Assembly: GCF_036924715.1 (NCBI RefSeq)
Contig: NZ_JAZHSB010000001.1
Location: forward strand, 5,261,001 to 5,325,000
Direction of reading: 5' to 3'
DNA length: 64,000 bases
DNA from: Bradyrhizobium sp. AZCC 1721
GTDB taxonomy: Bacteria > Pseudomonadota > Alphaproteobacteria > Rhizobiales > Xanthobacteraceae
Under the pieces are notes generated by a model that ran no database searches, was not told the origin of the DNA, and worked only from the letters and a program-made list of their open reading frames with translations. Made by a program: the position numbers and the translations under genes. Of this stretch, positions 16,307 to 24,757 are shown piece after piece (within the stretch, counting starts at the first letter, position 1; each line of letters begins with the position of its first letter).

Positions 16307-16762
16307 CTAACGCAGCTTGTCGAGCAGCGCGATCAGCGTCTCGCGCTCTCTTGCGTCGAGCGGCGCCAGCGTCTCGCGGCTGATCGCCAGCGCATTCGGC
16401 GCGGCCTTCTCGGCCAGTTGCTGGCCGGCGCGCGTCAGACTCACGAGCAGGCGGCGGCCGTCCTCGGGATCCGGGCTGGTCTCGGTCAGGCCGCGCGCGG
16501 TGAGACGGTCGATCACGCCCTTGATGGTGGCGACATCCATCGCCGTCAGCCGCCCGAGCAGGTTCTGCGAGCACGGTCCGGTCTCGGTCAGCTTGGCGAG
16601 CGCCGCCCATTGTGTCGGCGTCAGGTTGATGCCGATCTCGCGGGCGAAGATGGTGGCATGGCGCTGCCAGACCTGACGCAGGATGAAGCCGATCTGTTCG
16701 TCGAGAATGTAGGACGGGCGCGGCGGCTTGACGCTCCGTTTCGGCGAAACACTCCTTCCCAT
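16307..16762 (-). CDS. nicR: MarR family regulator, NicR-like
   Basis: A 151-residue winged-helix regulator. It opens with a basic tail followed by SYILDEQIGFILRQVWQRHATIFAREI, which resembles NicR of Pseudomonas putida, the repressor of nicotinate hydroxylase genes. The DNA-binding part includes LTPTQWAALAKL, LGRLTAMDVATIKGVIDRLTARGL and a wing with DPEDGRRLLVSLT. It is the last gene of the minus-strand run starting at the 6-hydroxynicotinate reductase and lies 28 bases after livF. It is the obvious candidate to bind the TTYGTAYACRAA sites. The annotated ATG at 16762 avoids overlap with livF. Confidence 0.7.
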   Translation of the reverse strand: MGRSVSPKRSVKPPRPSYILDEQIGFILRQVWQRHATIFAREIGINLTPTQWAALAKLTETGPCSQNLLGRLTAMDVATIKGVIDRLTARGLTETSPDPEDGRRLLVSLTRAGQQLAEKAAPNALAISRETLAPLDARERETLIALLDKLR

Positions 16763-16790
16763 CTGCGTTACCCGCCCTTCCCCTAGCCGA

Positions 16791-17495
16791 TCACAGCGAC
16801 AAATGCGCGTCCCGGATATCCGGCCGCGCGTCGAGCTCGGCCATCGTGCCGCCGAAACAAATCTTGCCACGCTCGATGATGTAGGCGCGGTCCGAAATCA
16901 GCCGCGCGAAATGCAGGTTCTGCTCCGAGACCACGATGCTGACGCCTTCCTTCTTCATCGCCAGGATGGCGTCGACCATCTGTTCGACGATTTTTGGCGA
17001 CAGCCCTTCCGATGGCTCGTCGAGCAGCACCAGCGAAGGATTTCCCATCAGGGTTCGCGCAATCGTCAGCATCTGCTGCTCGCCGCCGCTCATCCGCCCG
17101 CCGGGACGGTTGCGCATCTCGCCGAGATTGGGAAACAGCGTGAACAGTTTTTCGCGCGTCCAGTGCGGCGCGTTCGGCCGTTTTGGCTGGCGGCCGACTT
17201 CGAGATTTTCCTCCACCGTCAGGTCGGTGAAGATACGCCGCTCTTCGGGCACGTAGCCGAGCCCGCCTCGCACGATCGCATGCGTCGGCTCGCGGGAGAC
17301 ATCCTTGCCCTCGAAGACGATCCGTCCCGAACGGTTCTCGACCAGGCCGACGATGGAGCGGAAGGTGGTCGACTTGCCGGCCCCGTTGCGGCCGAGCAGA
17401 GCCACCACTTCGCCCTCGCCGACTTCCAGCGCGATATCGAACAGGATATGCGCGGGGCCGTAGAAGCTGTTGAGATCGGCGACTTGCAGCTTCAT
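16791..17495 (-). CDS. livF: Branched-chain-type ABC transporter ATP-binding protein LivF
   Basis: A 234-residue ATPase with Walker A GRNGAGKST, signature MSGGEQQML, Walker B LVLLDEPSEGL and switch region VSEQN, the LivF pattern. It energises an importer with LivG and the fused permease encoded upstream, and its start overlaps the livG end by four bases. The operon context (6-hydroxynicotinate reductase first, NicR-like regulator last) suggests the substrate is nicotinate or a related pyridine carboxylate rather than leucine. That substrate is inferred. Confidence 0.88.
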   Translation of the reverse strand: MKLQVADLNSFYGPAHILFDIALEVGEGEVVALLGRNGAGKSTTFRSIVGLVENRSGRIVFEGKDVSREPTHAIVRGGLGYVPEERRIFTDLTVEENLEVGRQPKRPNAPHWTREKLFTLFPNLGEMRNRPGGRMSGGEQQMLTIARTLMGNPSLVLLDEPSEGLSPKIVEQMVDAILAMKKEGVSIVVSEQNLHFARLISDRAYIIERGKICFGGTMAELDARPDIRDAHLSL

Positions 17496-18283
17496 GCGCC
17501 GGCTCCCCCGCGATGACGCGCATCGTAGACCAGTCCTTCGCCGAGGTAGATCGCGCGCACCTGCGGATTGCCACGGACTTCCTCGGGCGAGCCTTCGGCG
17601 ATCAGGCTGCCGCGATTCAAGACGAGGATGCGGTCGGCATGTTCGAACACCACATCCATATCATGCTCGGTGAAGAGCACGCCGATCGACTGTTCGCGGG
17701 CGATGCTTGCGGTCAGCCGCATCAGCTCGATCCGCTCGCGCGGCGCCATGCCTGCGGTGGGCTCATCCATCAGCAACAGCCTGGGCTGGTTGGCGAGCGC
17801 GATCGCAAGCTCCAGTCGCTTGAGGTCGCCATAGGCAAGCTCACCGCACGGACGCTCGGCATAGGCGCCCATGCCGACGAGGTCGAGCAGCCGGCCCGCC
17901 TCGTCGCGGGCGTAAGCCGCGGTCGAGCCCCAGAGGTTGAACAATTGCCTGCCATACGACACCAGTGCGACCTGCACGTTCTCGCGCACGGTCATGGTCG
18001 GAAATGTCGCCGTGATCTGGAATGTGCGCCCGACGCCGAGCCGCCAGATCGCGCGCGGCTTTCGGCCGACCGTATCCTCGCCGAGCAGATGGATCCGTCC
18101 GCTATCCGGCATGCTCTGGCCGTTGAGCATATCGAAGCAGGTGCTTTTTCCCGCGCCGTTGGGTCCGATCAGCGCCAGGATTTCGCCCGCACGCAGTTCG
18201 AACGACACGCTGCGCACCGCGTGCACGCCGCCATAGGATTTGCTTAAGCCTTCGACCTTCAGCAATGTCGGAACCATGCTCAT
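17492..18283 (-). CDS. livG: Branched-chain-type ABC transporter ATP-binding protein LivG
   Basis: A 263-residue ATPase. It has Walker A GPNGAGKST, FQITATFPTMTVREN following a LivG-like Q-loop, Walker B LLLMDEPTAGMAP and FTEHDMD. The usual LSGGQ signature is replaced by LAYGDLKRLE, normal for LivG proteins. It overlaps the permease gene at its start and livF at its end by four bases each, so the three are translationally coupled. It forms the ATPase heterodimer with LivF. Confidence 0.88.
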   Translation of the reverse strand: MSMVPTLLKVEGLSKSYGGVHAVRSVSFELRAGEILALIGPNGAGKSTCFDMLNGQSMPDSGRIHLLGEDTVGRKPRAIWRLGVGRTFQITATFPTMTVRENVQVALVSYGRQLFNLWGSTAAYARDEAGRLLDLVGMGAYAERPCGELAYGDLKRLELAIALANQPRLLLMDEPTAGMAPRERIELMRLTASIAREQSIGVLFTEHDMDVVFEHADRILVLNRGSLIAEGSPEEVRGNPQVRAIYLGEGLVYDARHRGGAGA

Positions 18284-20169
18284 TCAGCGGCCTCGATCCG
18301 GGAGGTGACGAGCGCAGATTTTTTGGCTTCGGCGGAGCGCCGGCGATTCCGGATCGTCTCCAGCGTCCCGACGATGCCCTTGGGGAACGCCACCACCATC
18401 AGCACGATGAAGCCGCCCAGCACCAGCTTGGAAAGATCGGTCTGGCTGACCAACCAGATGTTGGCCGCCTTGAACACGATGGCGCCGATCACCGCGCCGG
18501 AAACCGTCTCGACGCCGCCGAGCAGAACCATGACCAGCGCATCCACAGAGAGCGAGATGCCGACGCTGTCCGGGAAGACGCTTCCCTTCAGATAGGCGAA
18601 CAACGCGCCGCCGATGCCCGCCACCGTTCCTGATATGACGAAAGCCGTCCACTGCACGCGCTTGCCATTGATGCCGATCGCCTCGCTACGCAGCGGCGAG
18701 TCCCGCGTTGCGCGCAGCGCAAAGCCGAACGGCGAGAACACCATCACCCGGAGCACAGTGACCACGAGCGCCGTGATGCCGAGCGACAACCAATAGAAGT
18801 TAGCGGGGCTCGCCGCCCACCTCTCCGGCCACACACCCAAAATGCCGTTATCGCCGCCGGTTACCTCGACCCACTGGAACGCGATCGACCAGACGATCTG
18901 CGCAAAGGCCAGCGTCAGCATCGCGAAATAAACTCCGGAGAGTTGCACGGCGAAGAAGCCGAACACCGCCGCACCCAAGAGGCCTAGTACCGGGCCGAGC
19001 AGCAACGAAACGATCATCGGCAATCCCGCCGCCTTGGCGAGGAATGCGACGCCATAGGCGCCAAGCCCGAAATAGGCGGCATGGCCGAACGAGGCGAGCC
19101 CGCCGACCGACATCAGGAAATGCAGGCTGGCGGCGAAGATGACGAAGATCGCGATTTCCGATCCGACGGTGAGCGCGTAGTTGCCGGCAAACAACGGCAT
19201 CATGGCCGCAAAGACCAGCGCACCCAGTGACATCAACCGTTCACCCGAGGTGAGCGGCCGCCACGGCGTGACGGTCAGGCCCGGCGTGCGGCGTGCGGCA
19301 GCTTCCGGCTTGCCGAACAGGCCCCATGGTCGCACGATCAGCACCACTGCCATCACCAGGAACACCAGGATGATGGATATCTTCGGGAAGATGAGAATAC
19401 CGAAGGCGTTGAGTTCGGACACCAGCACGGCAGCCACAAAGGCACCGATGATGCTGCCGAGCCCGCCGATCACCACGACCACGAACACTTCGACGATGAT
19501 GCGCAGGTCCAGCGCGTGATGCACCGCATCGCGCGGAATCTGCAGCGCGCCGCCGAGGGCGGCCAAAAAGACGCCGAGCGCGAACACGCTGGTGAACAGC
19601 CATTTCTGATTGACGCCCAGCGCCGCCACCATGTCGCGGTCCTGCGTCGCCGCGCGCACCAAGACGCCCCAGCGCGTGCGCTGGAACAGAAGCCAGAGTA
19701 CGCCGAGCACGATCGGGCTGAGCGCGATCAGGAACAGGTCGTAGCTCGGAATGTTCTGGCCGAAAAAATCGACCGCGCCCTTGAAGCCGGGTGCGCGACG
19801 GCCGAGCAGATCGTCCGGGCCCCAGATCATCACGACGATGTCCTGAACCATCAAGGTGAGGCCGAATGTCGCCAGCAACTGGAATAGCTCCGGCGCATGA
19901 TAGATCCGCCGCAGCAGCACCATCTCGACCAGGACGCCGATGATGGCAACGATCAGCGCTGCAACGACGATGCCGCCCCAGAAGCCGAGCGCGCCGGAGA
20001 ACCGCTCCGTCAGCGTGAACGCGACGTAGGCGCCGAGCATGTAGAACGCGCCATGGGCAAAGTTCACGATCCGCGTCACGCCGAAGATGATCGACAGTCC
20101 CGATGCGACCAGAAACAGCGACGCCGCGCTGGCGAGACCGGTCAGGAACTGAACGAAGTAGAAGGCCAT
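18280..20169 (-). CDS. Fused LivH-LivM ABC permease
   Basis: A 629-residue inner-membrane protein joining the two permeases of a branched-chain-type importer. The N-terminal half (about residues 1-290) is LivH-like, starting FYFVQFLTGLASAASLFLVA and containing VNFAHGAFYMLGAY. The C-terminal half (about 310-620) is LivM-like, with SVGGLASFGHAAYFGLGAYG and the loop RATRDSPLRSEAIGIN. Separate genes are usual; the fusion is known in Bradyrhizobium-like genomes. It overlaps livG by four bases and follows the binding-protein gene after a 173-base repeat-containing gap. Confidence 0.87.
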   Translation of the reverse strand: MAFYFVQFLTGLASAASLFLVASGLSIIFGVTRIVNFAHGAFYMLGAYVAFTLTERFSGALGFWGGIVVAALIVAIIGVLVEMVLLRRIYHAPELFQLLATFGLTLMVQDIVVMIWGPDDLLGRRAPGFKGAVDFFGQNIPSYDLFLIALSPIVLGVLWLLFQRTRWGVLVRAATQDRDMVAALGVNQKWLFTSVFALGVFLAALGGALQIPRDAVHHALDLRIIVEVFVVVVIGGLGSIIGAFVAAVLVSELNAFGILIFPKISIILVFLVMAVVLIVRPWGLFGKPEAAARRTPGLTVTPWRPLTSGERLMSLGALVFAAMMPLFAGNYALTVGSEIAIFVIFAASLHFLMSVGGLASFGHAAYFGLGAYGVAFLAKAAGLPMIVSLLLGPVLGLLGAAVFGFFAVQLSGVYFAMLTLAFAQIVWSIAFQWVEVTGGDNGILGVWPERWAASPANFYWLSLGITALVVTVLRVMVFSPFGFALRATRDSPLRSEAIGINGKRVQWTAFVISGTVAGIGGALFAYLKGSVFPDSVGISLSVDALVMVLLGGVETVSGAVIGAIVFKAANIWLVSQTDLSKLVLGGFIVLMVVAFPKGIVGTLETIRNRRRSAEAKKSALVTSRIEAAE

Positions 20170-20200
20170 TGGCGGTCCGGGTTAGGGCAATCGTCAGAGC

Positions 20201-20331
20201 GGGGGCCTTCATCCTTCGAGACGGCGCTTCGCGCCTCCTCAGGATGAGGTCATAGATCGAGAGGTCCTCTTAGACCCTCATGGTGAGGAGCGCGGCATCG
20301 CCGCGCGTCTCGAACCATGAAGGCCCCGACC
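20201..20331. repeat. Dispersed intergenic inverted repeat inside the transporter operon
   Basis: GGCCTTCATCCTTCGAGACG near 20203 and CGTCTCGAACCATGAAGGCC near 20310 are inverted copies with two mismatches. Between them are smaller GC-rich palindromes (GGCGCTTCGCGCC). A related degenerate element is at 51189-51250. Confidence 0.6.
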
Positions 20332-20342
20332 TCAGCCAAGGC

Positions 20343-21554
20343 TCAATCCTTCGGACGCAGCTTTTCCACTTCCGCGTCGCTCGGCAGATAGTCCGCGCCC
20401 TTGCGATAGACCGAGTTCACCATCACGCCCTTGCCATCCTTCAGCGCGGTCTTGCCGACATAGGCCCCTAACGTCGACTGGTGATCGATCTTGCGGAAAG
20501 TGATCTCGCCAAACGGCGACGGCATCGACAGGCCTTCGGTCGCCGCAATCAGCTTCTCCGGATCGGTCGAGTTGGCTTTCGCAAGGATCGCGGCGGCCGC
20601 CTTGATGGTCTGGTAGCCGACGATCGAGCCGAGCCGCGGATAGTCCTTGTACTTGGCCTGATAGGCCTTCAGGAACTTGTCATGGTCCGGCGTCTTGATG
20701 TCGTACCAGGGATAGCCGGAGACGATCCAGCCCTCCGGCGTCTCATCCTTCAGGGGATCGAGATATTCCGGCTCGCCGGTGAGGAACGAGACCACCGAAC
20801 GTCCCTTGAACAGGCCGCGGGTATTGCCCTCACGCACGAGCTTCACCAGGTCGGCACCGAAGGTGACGTTGAGGATCGCCTCCGGATTGGCCGCAGCCAC
20901 CGCCTGCACCACCGGACCTGCATCGATCTTGCCCTGCGGCGGCCACTGCTCGTCGACCCACTGAATGTCCGGACGCTTCTCCGACATCAGCTTCTTGAAC
21001 ACCGCAACCGCCGACTGGCCGTATTCATAGTTCGGCGCAATCGTCGCCCAGCGCTTGGCCGGCAGCTTGGCGGCTTCTTCCACCAGCATCGCGGCCTGCA
21101 TGTAGTTGGAGGGACGCAGGCGGAACGTGTAGCGGTTGCCCTTCGACCAGGTGATGGCGTCGGTCAAGGGTTCTGCCGCGAGGAAGAACACCTTCTTCTG
21201 GTTGGCGAAGTCGGAGACGGCGAGACCGATATTGGACAGGAACGTGCCGGCCAGCATCGCGACGTTCTCGCTCGACACCAGCTCGTTGGCGGCGGTCTGC
21301 GCATCCGCCGGCTTGCCGCCGTCGTCCTTGGAAATGACGACCAGCTTCTTGCCATTGATGCCGCCCGCGGCATTGATCTCTTCGACCGCGAGCTGCCAGC
21401 CCTTGCGGTAGGGCTCGGTGAAGGCCGGCAACAGTGAATAGCTGTTGATCTCGCCGATCTTGATTTCCTTGATTTCGCTCTGCGCCATGGCGCTGCCAGT
21501 CATGCCGGCGACCGCGATCGCCAATCCCGCTCCCAGCAAATGTCTCCGTCGCAT
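20343..21554 (-). CDS. ABC transporter substrate-binding protein, LivK/Peripla_BP_6 type
   Basis: A 403-residue periplasmic binding protein. The ATG at 21554 is chosen because GGAGGT lies five bases upstream and the protein then starts with a signal peptide (MRRRHLLGAGLA, ending SAMAQ). The mature protein has the family opening IKIGEINSYSLLPAF and the hinge motif VISKDDGGKPADAQTAANELV. It feeds the LivHM/LivG/LivF importer encoded downstream. Genomic context in the nicotinate operon suggests a pyridine carboxylate ligand; this cannot be read from the sequence. Confidence 0.85.
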   Translation of the reverse strand: MRRRHLLGAGLAIAVAGMTGSAMAQSEIKEIKIGEINSYSLLPAFTEPYRKGWQLAVEEINAAGGINGKKLVVISKDDGGKPADAQTAANELVSSENVAMLAGTFLSNIGLAVSDFANQKKVFFLAAEPLTDAITWSKGNRYTFRLRPSNYMQAAMLVEEAAKLPAKRWATIAPNYEYGQSAVAVFKKLMSEKRPDIQWVDEQWPPQGKIDAGPVVQAVAAANPEAILNVTFGADLVKLVREGNTRGLFKGRSVVSFLTGEPEYLDPLKDETPEGWIVSGYPWYDIKTPDHDKFLKAYQAKYKDYPRLGSIVGYQTIKAAAAILAKANSTDPEKLIAATEGLSMPSPFGEITFRKIDHQSTLGAYVGKTALKDGKGVMVNSVYRKGADYLPSDAEVEKLRPKD

Positions 21555-21579
21555 CCCTACCTCCAATGTTGGTGTCATT

Positions 21580-21611
21580 ATCTCAAGCCGTCTTCATCTC
21601 AAGCCGTCTTC
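21580..21611. repeat. Perfect tandem duplication of 16 bp at the DUF1185 stop
   Basis: ATCTCAAGCCGTCTTC occurs twice head to tail (21580-21595 and 21596-21611). The distal copy carries the last codons of the DUF1185 gene, and the stop codon lies at the junction. It looks like a recent slippage duplication. Confidence 0.85.
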
Positions 21612-22178
21612 GCCTTTGACTTCCGCAATCGTCAGCCCGCCGACGCGCGGCAATGGCCTGCCGCTGTCGGTGACCGCGACCGCCACCATGATCTCGTTGG
21701 CGCGGGGTGCGTCATTGATCTGCACTTCCATGCCGTCGAAATGGCTGCGCACGAAAGCAGCGTCCTTGTGACCGAGCGGAATGTCCAGCGTTGTGCCCGG
21801 GCCGCTGCGCTTTTTCGACGATGGAATCAGCGCCGCGCCCTTGCCCAATACTTTCCGCACCGGTGCGCCCATCTTGGGATGCAAGATCGCTGCCGCATGC
21901 TCTAGCTCGCCGTTTTCGCCCACGGCGGCCGCCTTGCCGTAGCTGTGAGCCTTGGCGCCCTCGATGCCGAGCGCGGCGACCGCTCTCTTCGAGAGCAATT
22001 CGCCAAGCTCCTCGCCGATTTCGATCAAGGGCGAAAGGTCTTCGACATACCGGCCTGCAAACGGATTCTCGATCACAGCGATCGCCGCGGCCCGCCGCGT
22101 CGGCGGTGCAATCTTCTGTCCCATCTCAAGATGGGTTTCCTCGACCACCATGACGATCTTGCGAATGATCGCGCTCAT
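21594..22178 (-). CDS. DUF1185 (AA_synth) family protein
   Basis: A 194-residue protein starting MSAIIRKIVMVVEETHLEMG. It matches the DUF1185/AA_synth family, whose biochemical role is unknown. Recognisable segments are ENPFAGRYVEDLSPLIEIGEEL, KAHSYGKAAAVGENGELEH and PLGHKDAAFVRSHFDGMEV. The ATG at 22178 is preferred to the upstream TTG overlapping the UPF0280 stop, because a GA-rich ribosome site precedes it. It sits between the UPF0280 protein and the binding protein of the importer, in the same minus-strand run as 6-hydroxynicotinate reductase, so a role in nicotinate catabolism is likely but undefined. Confidence 0.75.
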   Translation of the reverse strand: MSAIIRKIVMVVEETHLEMGQKIAPPTRRAAAIAVIENPFAGRYVEDLSPLIEIGEELGELLSKRAVAALGIEGAKAHSYGKAAAVGENGELEHAAAILHPKMGAPVRKVLGKGAALIPSSKKRSGPGTTLDIPLGHKDAAFVRSHFDGMEVQINDAPRANEIMVAVAVTDSGRPLPRVGGLTIAEVKGEDGLR

Positions 22179-22198
22179 CTTACTCGCCTCGCTCCCGA

Positions 22199-23107
22199 TC
22201 AAACATGCGCTGTTCTTTCTAGTGCGTTTCCATGCAACGTTGGCAAGGCACCCGCCCTGATCCCTGTTGCACCCACCACGGCCGTCTCGCCTAGTAGACG
22301 CAAGGCCGCACCTTCGATCAATCCCGCCGCAAGCAATTGTTGTGCCCGGCTTACCCCTACCCTTAGCGCATCATCGATCTCGCTTTCCCGGAGCGCGCCG
22401 ACGTCGCGGGTGACGAGGCGCGCGCCGAGGTCGCTGTCGGGCTCCAATTCATTGGCCGGACAGCGGATGATGGCGGGATGACCGGGCAGGTCGACGGCGT
22501 TGGCAATGATGGTCGCCGCCGCATCGGCTTGCGATGCCGTTCGAGCCAGCACAGTAACGGCATCGGCAATCCCGAGCGAGAAACTGCGGCCATGCCGTCC
22601 ACTGGTCGCGATGCCGCGTGCCGGATCATCGACTTCGATATTGATGGTTTGCATCACGCCGTGATGGTCCGGTCGGTCCATCAGCCCGACGGTGAACTGC
22701 TCGCCATAGGTCAAATGCAATGCGATGTCGCCGCCATTGTTGACGTAGGCACGATCGAGCCGCGCCGTGCCCAGCATCGCACCAAGAATCTCTTCCGCGA
22801 CGCTACCCGCCACCGCCGCCATCGGCGTGATGAAGTGCTCGCCCGCAAACGGCGCGACCGCCGCATGCATGCGACGCGCAACGACACCGTTCAGCGCGCT
22901 TCGCGCCGGATCGGCGGCTTTTCGAAGTTCGATCAACTCCTCGCAGAGTTCATCGAGCAGGCCGGTGAAGCGCTGCGCGGCGGCCTCATAAGCGGCGCGC
23001 ATGTTGCCCTCGCTTCCCTTCGCCTCGATGATCAGGTCGATCGGACCGTCCTGCAAATGCAGCCGCTTGCCATCAGGAAGGAGCGCGATTTGCGGGAGCC
23101 GTTTCAT
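22199..23107 (-). CDS. UPF0280 family protein (ApbE-like flavin transferase fold)
   Basis: A 302-residue protein of family UPF0280, which is related to the ApbE/FAD:protein FMN transferase fold. Features include AYVNNGGDIALHL, the glycine-rich ATSGRHGRSFSLGIADAVTV and a C-terminal Ala/Gly-rich end. The start overlaps the 6-hydroxynicotinate reductase stop by four bases (ATGA). The E. barkeri reductase is, as I recall, reported to hold covalently bound flavin. A flavin-transferase relative translationally coupled to it may therefore attach that flavin. Function is inferred from fold and context only. Confidence 0.78.
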   Translation of the reverse strand: MKRLPQIALLPDGKRLHLQDGPIDLIIEAKGSEGNMRAAYEAAAQRFTGLLDELCEELIELRKAADPARSALNGVVARRMHAAVAPFAGEHFITPMAAVAGSVAEEILGAMLGTARLDRAYVNNGGDIALHLTYGEQFTVGLMDRPDHHGVMQTINIEVDDPARGIATSGRHGRSFSLGIADAVTVLARTASQADAAATIIANAVDLPGHPAIIRCPANELEPDSDLGARLVTRDVGALRESEIDDALRVGVSRAQQLLAAGLIEGAALRLLGETAVVGATGIRAGALPTLHGNALERTAHV

Positions 23108-24549
23108 GCGCGCCGTCCCGGCATATTGGGCATCGGGCGGAACCCGCTGTTCTCCCGCAACGATGCCAGCGGGCGCACATGATCCATGTGACCGCCCAGC
23201 GCCGCGTAATCGGACAGCTTCAGCGTGAACTCGATCGGCGCGACCAGCGCCGGCGTCGGCACATAGCCGAACGCGCCGGCCGGCATTTGCGTGACATCGA
23301 CCATGAAAGTGATGCCGCCGCCCGGCCAGACATAGACCGGCGCGCCGCCGCTGGTGACCCGCGTCAGCGCGTCCTTGACCGACCGCGTCAGCCGCACCGG
23401 ATTGTCGGTGACGCCGGCGCGCAACGAACCGCCGGCACCGCCCATGAACAGCACCGTGCACAAGGCCGGTTCGCAATTTTCCTGGATGCGCTCGACCGAG
23501 AACTGGAGGTCGGGCGGCATCTGCTTTTCGATCGGCCGCAACGCCTCGTCGAGTTGGTAATAGGCGGCGTGCTCGCCGGTGGTCGAAACCATCAGCATGG
23601 TGAGCCCAGGCCGCGCCTCCTTCGGATTGAACGGTCCCAGCACTGACAGCGGATCGGAAATGTTGGTGCCGCCCCACCCCGTTCCGGGTTCGGCGACCTG
23701 GAAGTAACGGCCGGGCGTCGAGCGCCGGCCCTTCATCTTGATCCCGGTATCGGGAATATCGAGCAACTTGCCGGCCTGGTGTTCACTGAGGACGCCGGTG
23801 ATGTGGTCGTCCACGACCACGACCTCATCGACCTTGCCGTGCCATTGCTTGGCGAACATGCCGATGGTCGCCGAGCCGCAGCCGACCCGCATGCGCTCTT
23901 CGGCAACACCATTGACGATCGGCGGCTGGCCGGCCTGCACCACCACCGTGGCGCCACCGTCGATCGTCAGTTCCACCGGCTTGCAATTGGAAAGGTCCAT
24001 CAGCGCGTCGCAGGTAACGCGGCCCTCCTTCTTGGAACCGCCGGTCAGATGATGCACGCCGCCGAGCGAAAGCATCTGCGAGCCATATTCGCTGGTCGTC
24101 ACATGGCCGATCGCCTCGCCTTCCGCGCGGACGGTCGCCGTCTCGGGACCGAGATATCGGTCGGTGTCGATCTTCACCTTGACGCCGCAGTAGCTGAAAA
24201 TGCCTTCGGTCACGACCGTGACCATGTCGATGCCGTCGATTTCCGATGACACGATGAAGGGCGCCGGCTTGTAATCGGGATAGGTAGTGCCCGCTCCGAT
24301 CGCGGTGACGAACACGTTGGGCTCGTGGACGAGTTTGCCGTCCCAGTCGCCACCGGCCTGAAACGGCACCAGCCGTCCACCGTGCGACACCGTTCGTTCC
24401 AGCACGATATGCGGATCGACGCGCACCAACTCGCCGTTATTGTTGGCATAGCGATCGCACGCGCCCGCCGCGCCTGGCTTGATGTAGCACATCACCGGAC
24501 AGGCATCGCAGCGGATCTTGTCGCCAGTGGCAACGGTCTCGTCAGTCAT
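23104..24549 (-). CDS. hnr: 6-hydroxynicotinate reductase
   Basis: A 481-residue protein resembling 6-hydroxynicotinate reductase of E. barkeri, which reduces 6-hydroxynicotinate to 1,4,5,6-tetrahydro-6-oxonicotinate with reduced ferredoxin. An N-terminal cysteine cluster C14-x2-C17-x3-C21 with C31 (CDACPVMC) should bind an iron-sulfur centre. A GGAT segment ending at T201 loosely resembles an ApbE flavinylation site, but lacks the usual aspartate and serine or threonine. It heads a minus-strand operon with UPF0280, DUF1185, an ABC importer and a NicR-like regulator, and diverges from nicAB. The ATG at 24549 is preferred to 24582 on ribosome-site grounds. Confidence 0.78.
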   Translation of the reverse strand: MTDETVATGDKIRCDACPVMCYIKPGAAGACDRYANNNGELVRVDPHIVLERTVSHGGRLVPFQAGGDWDGKLVHEPNVFVTAIGAGTTYPDYKPAPFIVSSEIDGIDMVTVVTEGIFSYCGVKVKIDTDRYLGPETATVRAEGEAIGHVTTSEYGSQMLSLGGVHHLTGGSKKEGRVTCDALMDLSNCKPVELTIDGGATVVVQAGQPPIVNGVAEERMRVGCGSATIGMFAKQWHGKVDEVVVVDDHITGVLSEHQAGKLLDIPDTGIKMKGRRSTPGRYFQVAEPGTGWGGTNISDPLSVLGPFNPKEARPGLTMLMVSTTGEHAAYYQLDEALRPIEKQMPPDLQFSVERIQENCEPALCTVLFMGGAGGSLRAGVTDNPVRLTRSVKDALTRVTSGGAPVYVWPGGGITFMVDVTQMPAGAFGYVPTPALVAPIEFTLKLSDYAALGGHMDHVRPLASLRENSGFRPMPNMPGRRA

Positions 24550-24611
24550 GAACAAGCCTGCAGTCGGGAAGGCGCCGATCATAGCCGCTTATTCGCGGTT
24601 CCGACCATTTG

Positions 24612-24623
24612 TTCGTATACGAA
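24612..24623. promoter_or_regulatory. Putative NicR operator, site 3
   Basis: TTCGTATACGAA is a perfect 12-bp palindrome fitting TTYGTAYACRAA. It lies at the expected transcription start of the minus-strand hnr operon, just after the -10 box. Confidence 0.7.
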
Positions 24624-24625
24624 TG

Positions 24626-24654
24626 ATGTTGCGCGCGGACTGGAACACTGTCAA
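24626..24654 (-). promoter_or_regulatory. Putative hnr operon promoter
   Basis: On the minus strand, TTGACA (24654-24649) and CAACAT (24631-24626) are spaced by 17 bases. Predicted transcription starts near 24619, inside the operator palindrome, an arrangement suited to repression. Confidence 0.5.
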
Positions 24655-24757
24655 GCCGCTCCCGCTGCGAAACGCCCCGCTTGCCGCATAATACCTCATT
24701 TGCCTCGCCGCCCTGTTCATAAAGCGAGCAGCGCGCTGCAGCGCGGGATCGCGCGGC

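Noticed and set aside
22199..23677. A longer 492-codon form of the UPF0280 protein
   Set aside because: The extra N-terminal part is out of phase with, and opposite in frame to, the intact 6-hydroxynicotinate reductase end. The conserved protein starts at the ATG at 23107 overlapping that gene's stop.
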